DNA of 64,000 nt from contig NC_061513.1 of assembly GCF_022539505.1 (NCBI RefSeq), forward strand, positions 177,474,017 through 177,538,016, given 5' to 3'. The DNA comes from Lolium rigidum (lineage: Eukaryota > Streptophyta > Magnoliopsida > Poales > Poaceae). The position numbers were made by a program, and so were the translations under genes. The first letter of the stretch is position 1. The number at the start of each line of letters is the position of its first letter. The notes beneath the pieces were generated by a model. The model saw only the letters and a program-made list of their open reading frames with translations. It searched no databases and was not told the DNA's origin. Below are positions 34,431 to 46,240 of this stretch, piece by piece.

Positions 34431-36114
34431 TGATGTCTACGGGAGCTTCTATTCTTGTAGACAGTGTTGGGCCTCCAAGAGCAGAGGTTTGTAGAACAGC
34501 AGCAAGTTTCCCTTAAGTGGATCACCCAAGGTTTATCGAACACAGGGAGGAAGAGGTCAAAGATATCCCTCTCATGCAACCCCGCAACCACAAAGCAAGA
34601 AGTCTCTTGTGTCCCCAACACACCTAATAGGTGCACTAGTTCGGCGAAGAGATAGTGAAATACAGTGTGGTATAAATAAGTATGAGCAAGAGTAACGCTA
34701 GCAAGAGTAACGCAAGCAGTAGTAACGCAAGAAAACAAGTAAACAAGCAGCGATAGCAAGTATTTAGGAACAAGGCCTAGGGAATAGACTTTCACTAGTG
34801 GACACTCTCAACATTGATCACATAACAGAATAGATAAATGCATACTCTACACTCTTTTGTTGGATGATGAACACATTGCGTAGGATTACACGAACCCTCA
34901 ATGCCGGAGTTAACAAGCTCCACAATTCAATGTTCATATTTAAATAACCTTAGAGTGCAAGAAAGATCAACACGACTAAACCAAGTACTAACACAGCATG
35001 CACACTGTCACCTTCACACTATGTAGGAGGAATAGATCACATCAATACTATCATAGCAATAGTTAACTTCACAATCTACAAGAGATCATGATCATAGCAT
35101 ACGCCAAGTACTAACACGGATGCACACACTGTCACCATTACACTGTGCAGGAGGAATAAAACTACTTTAATAACATTGCTAGAGTAGCACATAGATAAAT
35201 TGTGATACAAAACACATTGCAATCATAAATAGATATAAATAAGCACTTCACTACGCCATTCATAACAGTGAGTAAGTATTCTGTGAAATATAGCCTAAGA
35301 GACCCACACGGTGCACACACTCGTCACCTTTACACACGTGGGACAAGGAGTCTCCGGAGATCACATAAGTAAAACTCACTTGACTAGCACAATGACATCT
35401 AGATTACAAGCATCATCATATGGATCTCAATCATGTAAGGCAGCTCATGAGATTATTGTATTGAAGTACATAGGAGAGAGATGAACCACATAGCTACCGG
35501 TACAGCCCCGAGCCTCGATGGAGAACTACTCCCTCCTCATGGGAGCAGCAATGGTGATGAAGATGGCAGTGGAGATGGCAGCGGTGTCGATGGAGAAGCC
35601 TTCCGGGGGCACTTCCCCGCTCCGGCAGGGTGCCGGAATAGAGAATCCTGTCCCCCAGATCTTGGCTTCGCGATGGCGGCGGCTCTGGAAGGTTTCTGTG
35701 GGTTTCGTCCTCCGTATCAGGGTTTTCTCGACGGAGGCTTTAAATAGGCGGAAGGGCAGCGTCAGAGGGTCGAAGAGGCGGCGGCACCATAGGCCGGCGC
35801 GGCCAGTGGCCCGAGCCGCGCCACCCTATCATCCGGGGCCCACAGGCCCCCTCCGGCGGCTCTCGGGTGTTCTGGATGCTTCCGGTGAAAATAGGAACCC
35901 GGGTCTTGATTTCGTCCGATTCCGAGAATATTTCGTTACTAGGATTTCTGAAACCAAAAACAGCGTAAAACAGGAACCGGCACTTCGGCATCTTGTTAAT
36001 AGGTTAGTTCCAGAAAATGCATAAATATGACATAAAAGGTGCATATAACATATAGATATCATCAATAATGTGGCATGGAACATAAGAAATTATCGATACG
36101 TCGGAGACGTATCA
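34431..36114 (-). repeat. Element D: 3' LTR (left copy)
   Basis: Reads TGATGTCTACGGG... to ...GAGACGTATCA on the + strand; on the - strand it starts TGATACGTCTCCGACG and ends GTAGACATCA. 1,684 bp. Followed at 36115 by GCATCCCCAAGCTTAG, the polypurine tract on the - strand. Confidence 0.92.
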
Positions 36115-38713
36115 GCATCCCCAAGCTTAGTTCTGCTCGTCCCGAGCAGGTAAAACGATAACAAAGATAATTTCTGGAGTGACATGCCATCATAAACTTG
36201 ATCATATTGTGAACATATGTAATGAATGCAGCGATCAAAACAATGGTAATGACATGAGTAAACAACTGAATCATAAAGCAAAGACTTTTCATGAATAGTA
36301 CTTCAAGACAAGCATCAATAAGTCTTGCATAAGAGTTAACTCATAAAGCAATAAATCAAAGTAAAGGTATTGAAGCAACACAAAGGAAGATTAAGTTTCA
36401 GCGGTTGCTTTCAACTTATAACATGTATATCTCATGGATAATTGTCAACATAGAGTAATATAACAAGTACAATATGCAAGTATGTAGGAATCAATGCACA
36501 GCTCACACAAGTGTTTGCTTCTTGAGATGGAGAGAGATAGGTGAACTGACTCAACATAAAAGTAAAAAGAATGGTCCTTCAAAGAGGAAAGCATCGATTG
36601 CTATATTTGTGCTAGAGCTTTTATTTTGAAAACATGAAACAATTTTGTCAACGGTAGTAATAAAGCATATGAGTTATGAAAATTATATCTTACAAGTTGC
36701 AAGCCTCATGCATAGTATACTAATAGTGCCCGCACCTTGTCCTAATTAGCTTGGACTACCGGATCTTTGCAATGCACATGTTTTAACCAAGTGTCACAAT
36801 GGGGTACCTCCATGCCGCCCGTACGAAGGTCTAAGGAGAAAGCTCGCATTTTGGATTTCTCGCTTTTGATTATTCTCAACTTAGACATCCATACCGGGAC
36901 AACATGGACAACAGATAATGGACTCCTCTTTAATGCATAAGCATGTGGCAACAATTATTATTCTCATATGAGATTGAGGATATATGTCCAAAACTGAAAC
37001 TTCCACCATGATTCATGGCTTTAGTTAGCGGCCCAATGTTCTTCTCTAACAATATGCATGCTCCAACCATTAAGGTGGTAGATCTCTCTTACTTCAGACA
37101 AGACGGACATGCATAGCAACTCACATGATATTCAACAAAGAGTAGTTTATGGCCTCCCCAGAAACATGGTTATCGCACAACAAGCAACTTAATAAGAGAT
37201 AAAGTGCATAAGTACATATTCGATACCACAATAGTTTTTAAGCTATTTTGTCCCATGAGCTATATATTGTAAAGGTGAATGATGGAATTTTAAAGGTAGC
37301 ACTCAAGCAATTTACTTTGGAATGGCGGAGAAATACCATGTAGTAGGTAGGTATGGTGGACACAAATGGCATAGTGGTTGGCTCAAGGATTTGGGATGCA
37401 TGAGAAGTATTCCCTCTCGATACAAGGTTTAGGCTAGCAAGGTTATTTGAAACAAACACAAGGATGAACGGTGCAGAAAAACTCACATAAAATACATAAT
37501 ATAAACATTATAAGACTCTACACCGTCTTCCTTGTTGTTCAAAACTCAATACTAGATGTTATCTAGACTCTAGAGAAACCAAATATGCAAACCAAATTAG
37601 CAAGCTCTAAGTGTTTCTTCATTAATAGGTGGAAAGTATATGATGCAAGAGCTTAAACATGAGCACAACAATTGCCAAGTATCACATTATCCAAGACATT
37701 TTAGAGTTACTACATGTAGCATTTTCCGTTTCCAACCATATAAAAATGAACGAAGCAGTTTTAACCTTCGCCATGAACACTAAAAGATAAAGCGAAGAAC
37801 ACATGTGTTCATATGAACCAGCGGAGCGTGTCTCTCTCCCACACAAGCATGATGGATCAGATCTTATTCAAACACAAACAAAAACAAAAACAAACCGACG
37901 CTCCAAGCAAAGTACATAAGATGTGGCCGAATAAAAATATAGTTTCAAGAGAAGGAACCTGATAATTTGTCGATGAAGAAGGGGATGCCTTGGGCATCCC
38001 CAAGCTTAGATGCTTGAGTCTTCTTATAATATCCATGGATGAACCATGGGGGCATCCCCAAGCTTAGACTCTTCACTCTTCTTGATCATAGTATATCATC
38101 CTCCTCTCTTGACCCTTGAAAACTTCCTCCACACCAAACTCAAAACAAACTCATTAGAGGGTTAGTGCATAATCAAAAATTCACATGTTCTGAGGTGACA
38201 CAATCATTCTTAACACTTCTGGACATTGCATAAAGCTACTGGACATCAATGGAACAAAGATATCCATCCCACATAGCAAAAAGAAGTAATGCGAAATAAA
38301 AGGCAGAATCTGTCAAAGCAGAACAGTCCGTAAAGACGAATTTTAAAAGGGCACCAGACTTGCTCAAATGAAAATGCCCAAATTGAATGAAAGTTGCGTA
38401 CATATCTGAGGATCACTCACGTAAATTGGCATAATTTTCTGAGTTATCTACAGAGAATTAGGCCCAGATTCGTGACAGCAAGAAATCTGTTTCTGCGCAG
38501 TAATCCAAATCTAGTATTCACTTTACTATCAAAGACTTTACTTGGCACAACAAAACTCAAAACTAAGATAAGGAGAGGTTTCTACAGTAGTAACAACTTC
38601 CAAGACACAAATATAAAATAAAAGTACTGTAGCAAAATAAACACATGGGTTATCTCCCAAGAAGTTCTTTCTTTATAGCCGTTAAGATGGGCTCAGCAGT
38701 TTTAATGATGTAA
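36115..38713 (-). other. Element D: 3' non-coding region
   Basis: Homologous in reverse to 17848-18446 (element C) over the first 700 bp. The motif GCATCCCCAAGCTTAGA, a polypurine-like AAGCTTGGGGATGC on the - strand, recurs at about 37994-38010 and 38051-38068. One GCGGAGCGTGTCTCTCTCCC unit (37822) corresponds to the tandem array at 55117 in E. No gene. Confidence 0.65.
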
Positions 38714-39438
38714 TCATGAAAAATAGAGTATGAAGCAAAAGAGAGCATCAAGAAGCAAATTCAAAACAAATTTAAGTCTAACATGCTTCCTATGCATAGG
38801 AATCTTGTAAATAAACAAGTTCATGAAGAGCAAAGTAACAAGCATAGGAAGATAAAACAAGTGTAGCTTCAAAAATTTCAGCACATAGAGAGGCATTTTA
38901 GTAACATGAAAATTTCTACAACCATATTTTCCTCTCTCATAATAACTTTCAGTAGCAACATGAGCAAACTCAACAATATAACTATCACATAAAGCATTCT
39001 TATCATGAGTCTCATGCATAAAATTATTACTCTCCACATAGGCATAATCAATTTTATTAGTTGTAGTGGGAGCAAATTCAACAAAGTAGCTATCATTATT
39101 ATTCTCATCAAGTGTAGGAGACATAGTATAATCACAACAAAATTTACTCTCCATAGTAGGTTGTACCAAAAGACCACTATTATAATAATCATCATAAATA
39201 GGAGGCAAAGTATCATCAAAGAAAATTTTCTCCTCAATGCTTGGGGGACTAAAAATATCATGAAAACCAGCTTCCCAAGCTTAGAACTTTCTATATCATT
39301 ATCAACAATGGTGTTCAAAGCGTTCATACTAATATTACTACCAGCATGCAAATAAGATTTCATAGGTTTTTTAATTTTCGCATCAAACAATCCATGTTTT
39401 AAATCAGGAAATAGAATAAGAAGCTCATTGTTGTCCAT
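38714..39438 (-). pseudogene. Element D: small internal ORF with hydrophobic C-terminus, frameshifted
   Basis: Starts at Met 39438 (MDNNELLILFPDLKHGLFDA) and ends at 38714. A 1-nt loss in a G run near 39273-39276 (on the + strand GCTTCCCAAG) shifts the frame; downstream the peptide continues as PPIYDDYYNSGLLVQPTM and on to the stop. Total about 240 codons. The middle is acidic and Asn-rich. The last 60 residues contain two hydrophobic stretches (LFYLPMLVTLLFMNLFIY and LLLDALFCFILYF) that could be membrane helices. It is the only coding remnant in D. I do not recognise a named domain. Confidence 0.5.
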
Positions 39439-39576
39439 TATGTCAAACTAGTGTAAACAAGAAACAAAAAGATGCAATTGCAGGATCTAAAGGAAATAGC
39501 TTCGAGCACAAACACAATGGCGCCGTAAAAGTATCGTGTACTCGGAACCGGAGTATGAGTGCCTTTTTACCTTTCC

Positions 39577-39595
39577 TCCCCGAGCAACGGCGCCG
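39577..39595 (-). other. Element D: primer-binding site
   Basis: On the - strand ACGGCGCCGTTGCTCGGGG, about 10 bp inside the 5' LTR; a variant of the tRNA-Asp type site seen in E and B. Confidence 0.7.
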
Positions 39596-39605
39596 TAAAA
39601 GTGCT

Positions 39606-41282
39606 TGATGTCTACGGGAGCTTCTATTCTTGTAGACAGTGTTGGGCCTCCAAGAGCAGAGGTTTGTAGAACAGACAGCAAGTTTCCTTAAGTGGATCAC
39701 CCAAGGTTTATCGAACTCAGGGAGGAAGAGGTCAAAGATATCCCTCTCATGCAACCCTGCAACCACAAAGAAAGAAGTCTCTTGTGTCCCCAACACACCT
39801 AATAGGTGCACTAGTTCGGCGAAGAGATAGTGAAATACAGGTGGTATAAATAAGTATGAGCAAGTAGTAACGCAGCAGTAGTAACGCAAGCAAGAGTAAC
39901 GCAAGAAAACAAGAAACAAGCAGCGATAGCGATATTTAGGAACAAGGCCTAGGGAATAGACTTTCACTAGTGGACACTCTCAACATTGATCACATAACAG
40001 AATAGATAAATGCATACTCTACACTCTTTTGTTGGATGATGAACACATTGCGTAGGATTACACGAACCCTCAATGCCGGAGTTAACAAGCTCCACAATTC
40101 AATGTTCATATTTAAATAACCTTAGAGTGCAAGAAAGATCAACACGACTAAACCAAGTACTAACACAGACATGCACACTGTCACCTTCACACTATGTAGG
40201 AGGAATAGATCACATCAATACTATCATAGCAATAGTTAACTTCACAATCTACAAGAGATCATGATCATAGCATACGCCAAGTACTAACACGGATGCACAC
40301 ACCGTCACCATTACACCGTGCAGGAGGAATAAAACTACTTTAATAACATTGCTAGAGTAGCACATAGATAAATTGTGATACAAAACACATTGCAATCATA
40401 AATAGATATAAATAAGCACTTCACTACGCCATTCATAACAGTGAGTAAGTATTCTCGTGAAATATAGCCTAAGAGACCCACACGGTGCACACACCGTCAC
40501 CTTTACACACGTGGGACAAGGAGTCTCCGGAGATCACATAAGTAAAACTCACTTGACTAGCACAATGACATCTAGATTACAAGCATCATCATATGAATCT
40601 CAATCATGTAAGGCAGCTCATGAGATTATTGTATTGAAGTACATAGGAGAGAGATGAACCACATAGCTACCGGTACAGCCCCGAGCCTCGATGGAGAACT
40701 ACTCCCTCCTCATGGGAGCAAGCAGCGGTGATGAAGATGGCGGTGGAGATGGCAGCGGTGTCGATGGAGAAGCCTTCCGGGGCACTTCCCCGCTCCGGCA
40801 GGGTGCCGGAACAGAGACTCTTGTCCCCCAGATCTTGGCTTCGCGATGGCGGCGGCTCTGGAAGGTTTCTGTGGGTTTCGTCCTCCGTATCAGGGTTTTC
40901 TCGACGGAGGCTTAAATAGGCGGAAGGGCAGCGTCAGAGGGTCGAAGAGGCGGCGGCACCATAGGCTGGCGCGGCCAGGGCCCAGGCCACGCCACCCTAT
41001 CATCCGGGCCCACAGGCCCCCTCCGGCGGCTCTCGGTGTTCCGTATGCTTCCGGTGAAAATAGGAACCTGGGTCTTGATTTCGTCCGATTCCGAGAATAT
41101 TTCGTTACTAGGATTTCTGAAACCAAAAACAGCAGAAACAGGAACCGGCACTTCGGCATCTTGTTAATAGGTTAGTTCCAGAAAATGCATAAATATGACA
41201 TAAAATGTGCATATAACATGTAGATATCATCAATAATGTGGCATGGAACATAAGAAATTATCGATACGTCGGAGACGTATCA
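39606..41282 (-). repeat. Element D: 5' LTR (right copy)
   Basis: 1,677 bp, same termini as the left copy. Contains GGCGCGGCC-type GC-rich words (about 40970) and a CTTAAATAGGCGG TATA-like segment near 40910, read on the - strand. Confidence 0.92.
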
Positions 41283-42035
41283 GTAGCCCCAGTTGGTCTT
41301 TGTGGGCGTCGCCGGATTGAAAGCCGGTAAATTGATGAAATCTAAGGAACCTTTGTTCCTCACATAGAAGAAAGTCTCCTGCCAGGCCCGGCAAGAATCC
41401 AGGCCGGAGTACTTGAAAAAGGGGCTCCCTTGGCCGGAACCCACGATGCAGGACCCGCACTGCACCGGAGGTTTCGGCTTGGGGATGTCTTTGCATTGGA
41501 CCGAGTTGATCCGAAGGCAGAAGAAGCGAGCGAAAGCTTCTTTGGTGGGAAGGAGGCCAACGTAGGCCTCCATGAAAGGAACATAGCAGGAGAGATAGAA
41601 GATGGCGTTACCAGGAAGGTGATGGGGTTGCAGCTTGTAAAAGTCAAGGAACTGATGAAAGAAATTGGAGGCAGGAAGGCCGAAGCCGCGCTCAAAATGA
41701 GAGACAAAAACAACAAACTCTCCGGGCTCCGGATCGGGCTCCACCTCGTCACAAGGAATCCGGCAAGATACCTGTGCCGGTATCCTTCGGGAGCGGTACA
41801 GCCAGTCAATATCTTTTTGGGTCACGTCGGAGCCTTTCCAAGCTCCCCGAGTAATGTTGGCCAAGTCCACGACGGAAGCTTGGCGGGAGCTGCTGGCTTC
41901 CTGGCCCCTCCTAGAGCTAGATTCCGGAACGGATGAGGAAGCACCCATCCGGTCCAGCTCGGCTTCAAGCTCGCCGGAAGCTTGACTATGGCGGCTTCTG
42001 GAAGCCGATTCGGAAAGATACAGGTCGGTAGACAT

Positions 42036-42802
42036 GCGTGTCGATAGATGCCGGACTCTACCTAAAAACAGATTTCCCAAAGTCAAGCCCCGCGCGAAGA
42101 TCTACGAGTAAGAGGAAAAGCAAAAGAAAAGAGAAAATAAATACTCTACCGGCCCAAGAACTGAAAAAGCAAAAGGAAGAGGGCCAAAGGTGCATTGGGG
42201 CTAACCTGAGGCGGCGGAGAAGCTGAAGAAGAAGGTCGCCGGAGACGCAGCGAGCGCGAGGTCGACGGAGAAGGCCGACGACGAAGAGGAGCAGGGTACA
42301 CCCGCGCGAACGCGACACAGCCAAGGAGAAAGAGCTTCAGAGGTTCTCATCGCGGGGGAGGTTCGCAGTGCAGCAGGAGGAGTGGCGCTGGTTCGTCGGG
42401 AGCAGAGCTTCGGCGGCGACCGGCGGCGACGGGAGCGCAAGGGGCGAGAAGCTCTGTGCGCGAGAGAAGGGGGCGAGTGCGGAGAGAAGACGAAGAGGAA
42501 CCGCTCCCCCCTTATAAAGGAAAAAAAGATAAATGGTCCGGAAACCGCTGGGCCACGGCGGTTCGGATCGTGGGCCGCCACGTGGCGCGCAAATACACGC
42601 GTCAAAAATACGAAGACACAGGAAGGCCACATGGATCCGGAACGGCAGCGCGGATCTGGTGCGGCACCATAAATGCTGGCACAGAAGACGAACCGAAGTG
42701 ACCACTAACACTGTCGCGCGCCAGGCACAGTGCGCATGTCACTGACAGGCACGGTACTCGAGATATTCTCGACTTCGTTGAGGAGAGATTTAATGATAAA
42801 AG
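42036..42802 (-). promoter_or_regulatory. Element T2: upstream region of the antisense gene
   Basis: Counterpart of 6022-6800. TATA-like CTTTATAAGG (- strand) at 42511-42520, 480 bp before the Met at 42035, as in element A. A CAG|GTTAG donor-like site near 42205 is shared with A. The stretch ends at AAAAG (42798-42802), the target duplication of insertion F. Confidence 0.45.
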
Positions 42803-43165
42803 TGATGGGATTCGTAGCATAGAAAAAAAAATTCCTACCGCAAGAACGAAAACCAAGCCAAGATGCAATCTAGAAGATGGTAGCAACGAGAAGATCATGA
42901 GACTAACCCTCGAATATTTCCAAAGCCTACGAGATTAGATCTCGTTGTTGCTGTAGTCGATCACTTGCCGCTTTCGAAAGCGCGTAGAAGATCTTGACGG
43001 TGCCACGGTCGGGTAGCACCTCCGTACTCGGTCACACGTTCGGTGTTGATGATGACGTCCTTCTCCCCGTTCCAGCGGGCAGCGGAAGTAGTAGATCCTC
43101 CTCGGAATCCCGGCAGCACGACGGCGTGGTGGCGGTGGTGGTGGAGAACTCCAGCAGGGCTTCGC

Positions 43166-44217
43166 CTATGCGCTGTAGATAGTGTATGTGATGATGACTG
43201 ATTGTTTGCAGAAAACAAGTAGAACAAGTATTGCAAGTGAGATTGTATTCGATGTAAAAGAATGGACCGGGGTCCACAAGCTCACTAGAGGTGTCTCTCC
43301 CATAAGATAAATAGCATGTTGGGTGAACAAATTACAGTTGGGCAATTGACAAATAGAGAGGGCATGACCATGCACATACATGATATGATGAGTATAGTGA
43401 GATTTAATTAAGCATTACGACAAAGTACATAGACCGCTATCCAAGACATGCATCTATGCCTAAAAAGTCCACCTTCAGTGTTATCATCCGAACTCCTTCC
43501 AAGTATTAAGTTGCAAACAACAGACAATTGCATTAAGTATGGTGCGTAATGTAATCAATAACTACATCCTCGGACATAGCATCAATGTTTTATCCCTAGT
43601 GGCAACACCACATCCACAACCTTAGAACTTTCGTCACTCGTCCCGCATTTAATGGAGGCATGAACCCACTATCGAGCATAAATACTCCCTCTTGGAGTTA
43701 AGAGTAAAAACTTGGCTGCGAGCCTCTACTAATAACGGAGCGCATGCAAGATCATAAACAACACATAGGTAATAGATTGATAATCAACATAACATAATAT
43801 TCTCTATCCATCGGATCCCAACAAACACAACATATAGCATTACATGATAGATGATCTTGATCATGTTAGGCAGCTCACAAGATCCGACAATGAAGCACAT
43901 AAGGAGAAGACGACCATCTAGCTACCGGCTATGGACCCATAGTCCAGGGGCGAACTACTCACTCATCACGTCCGAGGCGACCATGGCGGTGAAGAGTCCT
44001 CCGGGTGATGATTCCCCTCTCCGGCAGGGTGCCGGAGGCGATCTCCCCGAATCCCCCGAGATGGGATTGGCGGCGGCGGCGTCTCTCGGAAGGTTTTCCG
44101 TATCGTGGCTCTCGCATCGTGGGGTTTCGCGACGAAGACTATATGTAGGCGGAAGGGCGGGTCGGGGGCCACACGAGGGCCCCACACACAGGGCCGCGCG
44201 GCCAAGGCCCAGGCCGC
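43166..44217 (-). repeat. Athila-type LTR fragment nested in F
   Basis: Read on the - strand it parallels the LTRs of C and E: GGACTATGGGTCCATAG, then TGTTGGGATCCGATGGATAG, CGATAGTGGGTTCATGCC and CAATTGCCCAACTGTAATTTG. Its start is lost in the gap. The right boundary near 43166 is approximate. Confidence 0.6.
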
Positions 44218-44317
44218 NNNNNNNNNNNNNNNNNNNNNNNNNNNNNNNNNNNNNNNNNNNNNNNNNNNNNNNNNNNNNNNNNNNNNNNNNNNNNNNNNNN
44301 NNNNNNNNNNNNNNNNN
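44218..44317. other. Assembly gap (100 N)
   Basis: Exactly 100 N, the conventional filler for a gap of unknown size. Confidence 0.99.
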
Positions 44318-45384
44318 AACGAACAAGCAAGATGCTGCCCTTACACCCGGATAGGTGTAAGGGCAGCTAGGTGTCGAGGGACGGCATTGCTAAGCAAATA
44401 TGCATAAGAAAAGCATCAATGCAAGCCCCAAAACACCTAAGATAAGCAAGTGCTACTCGCCATCAACAACGCTTCAAAGACGAGTAACACAAGGTAGACG
44501 AATAAACGTGTACTGCCTAGATCGCAAGATGCGATCTAGGTAGCATGATGCTTACCCGGAAGGAAACCCTCGAACGAAGGGGTGGCGATGCGCCTGGTTT
44601 GTGTTTGTTGTGAACGTGATTGTTGTTTATCTCATAAACCCTAGATACATATTTATAGTCCAAGGGACTTTCTAATTCAGGCGTGCACCTAACCGTGCAC
44701 GGGTTAAACTCTAACTTCTAAACTAAGATGCGATCTACTATAATACAGATACACGGGCAATCTAGCCCAAACTCTTCGTGTAAGGCCGCTTCAAAGATGC
44801 TTCACGTGTAATCTTCTAAGCCCATCTCACTTACGGCCTATCTCCTGATTTAGTCAAAATCTGGTGATAACACGTGAACTATGCAGACATGGTTGAGACT
44901 TCTCTCTGACCAATAAACAATAGCGGGACCTGGAGATCCATAATGACTCCCACATATTCAACGATGACTTAGTGATCGATTGAACCATTTACATACGATA
45001 CCGATTCCCTTTCTCACGCGATATTTTACTTGTCTGAGGTTTGATCATCGGTATCTCTATACCTTGTTCAACCTCGTCTCCGACAAGTACTCTTTACTCG
45101 TACCGTGGTATGTGGTCTCTCATGAACTATTCATATGCTTGCAAGCTAATTAGACGACATTCCACCGAGAGGACCCAGAGTATATCTATCCGTCATCGGG
45201 ATGGACAAATCCCACTGTTGATCCATATGCTTGAACTCATAATTTTTCGGATACTTAATCCCACATTTATAACCACCCATTTACGCAGTGGCGTTTGATG
45301 TAATCAAAGTACCTTTCCGGTATAAGTGATTTACATGATCTCATGGTCGAAGGACTAGGTAACTATGTATCGAAAGCTTATAGC

Positions 45385-45775
45385 GGAAATTCAATTCGGC
45401 TCCCGTGTGCATATGCACCCTCTACCAAAAAATCATATTTTGAAATGTTGAAAAAATTTAACAAAAAATTCTACATGTACATCATCATAATATATGTTTG
45501 TTCGTCAAGTTTCACGAAAATCCAATATTTTTTGTGGTCTATATAAAAAAGAGAAAACTTATCTTGTAAAAAGCATTATTTTTAGCACTGAGTTTTGTCT
45601 TTTTTACACACGTCACATGATAAGTCGATTTTTTATGAAACAACTTTGTAAGCGTGTAGCATGAGAAGATTTACATGCAAATTTTTGGTTTCAATTTTTT
45701 AAAATTCAAAATATGTGTAAAATGCATTTCAAAATAGAGGGAGCATATGCTCCCATGTTCCAAAACACCACTCCC
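45385..45775 (+). mobile_element. Repeat X, intact copy (small TIR-like DNA element)
   Basis: 391 bp inserted in the Angela-like LTR, flanked by AGC (45382-45384 and 45776-45778). Starts GGAAATTCAATTCGG and, read from the other end, GGGAGTGGTGTTTTGG. The two ends share the block (G/A)TGnGCATATGCnCCCTCTA at near-equal distance from the termini (palindromes at 45409-45416 and 45743-45750). AT-rich interior, no coding capacity. A second copy flanks T2 and a terminal scrap lies at 21039. Superfamily not assigned. Confidence 0.7.
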
Positions 45776-46084
45776 AGCAAATAACTTAATGACGTGATCT
45801 TATGCTACGCTTAATTGGGTGTGTCCATTACATCATTCACATAATGATATAACCTTGTTATTAATAACATCCAATATTCATGATCATGAAACTATGATCA
45901 TTTATTAATCAACAAGCTAGTTATACAAGAGGCTTACTAGGGACTCCTTGTTGTTTACATAACACACATGTATCAATGTTTCGGTTAATACAATTATAGC
46001 ATGATATATAAACATTTATCATAAACACAAAGATATATAATAACCACTTTATTATTGCCTTTTGGGCATATCTTCAACAAAAAG

Positions 46085-46240
46085 ATGCCGGAGAAAACCG
46101 GAACTAAGACATAAGTTCGGCAAGGAGGCCGAAGAGTTTGATCCGGATTCCGGAAGGATTAAATCGGTACCTTGAGAAAGGAGAACTTGGCATGGTTTGT
46201 TGGATAGGATCCACCGGACTATACCAGCTTCGGGGACTAA
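46085..46240 (+). other. Element T2: last internal segment before the 3' LTR
   Basis: Continues T2 after insertion F; matches 6800-6981 of element A and ends in CAGCTTCGGGGACTAA with the polypurine tract. Confidence 0.75.

Larger units (their letters stand above)
34431..41282 (-). mobile_element. Element D: non-autonomous Athila-type LTR element
   Basis: Complete insertion of 6,852 bp with perfect target duplication GTAGC (34426-34430 and 41283-41287). It lands in exon 1 of the T2 antisense gene. LTRs of about 1.68 kb are nearly identical by eye with a few small indels, so it is young. The internal region of 3.5 kb has a tRNA-Asp-type primer site and polypurine tract but no gag, protease, RT or integrase, only a small frameshifted gene of about 240 codons. 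It must be mobilised by another element. Confidence 0.92.
31150..42035 (-). pseudogene. Element T2: antisense eight-exon gene, split by element D
   Basis: Second copy of the gene at 1788-6021. Exons (- strand): exon 1 in two parts, 42035-41288 and 34425-34117, separated by D; then 34042-33854, 33782-33577, 33483-32649, 32404-32320, 32244-32191, 32108-31830, 31737-31150. All introns are GT-AG and sit at the same codon positions as in element A. Exons 5 and 6 have the same lengths in both copies. Conserved parts: GLPASNFF...FYKLQPHHLPGN in exon 1 (Transposase_28-like), SSGRAAPKPSDHRAEED and QAEPLVPP in exon 4, KEQAMQAALR in exon 7, GYDYLVALSA and TFIPPPPDVKD in exon 8. Lesions: the D insertion and a 1-nt shift near 31683-31688 in exon 8. 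Exon 7 and the exon-8 codon that are broken in A are intact here. Function unknown. Confidence 0.72.
42803..46079 (-). mobile_element. Insertion F: Angela/BARE-like Copia LTR with nested sequences and a gap
   Basis: Perfect target duplication AAAAG at 42798-42802 and 46080-46084; ends TG...CA (on the - strand TGTTGAAGATATGCCC ... GAATCCCATCA). The right part (44318-46079) follows the order of BARE-1/Angela LTRs as I remember them: TGAAGATATGCCCAAAAGGC, then GACCATGAGATCATG, then CAGGTCCCGCTATTG. The left end (42803 to about 43165) gives the LTR 3' end. Between lie an Athila-type LTR piece and an N gap. No copia coding sequence is seen, so F is best read as a solo LTR with insertions, though the gap could hide more. 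Confidence 0.6.
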
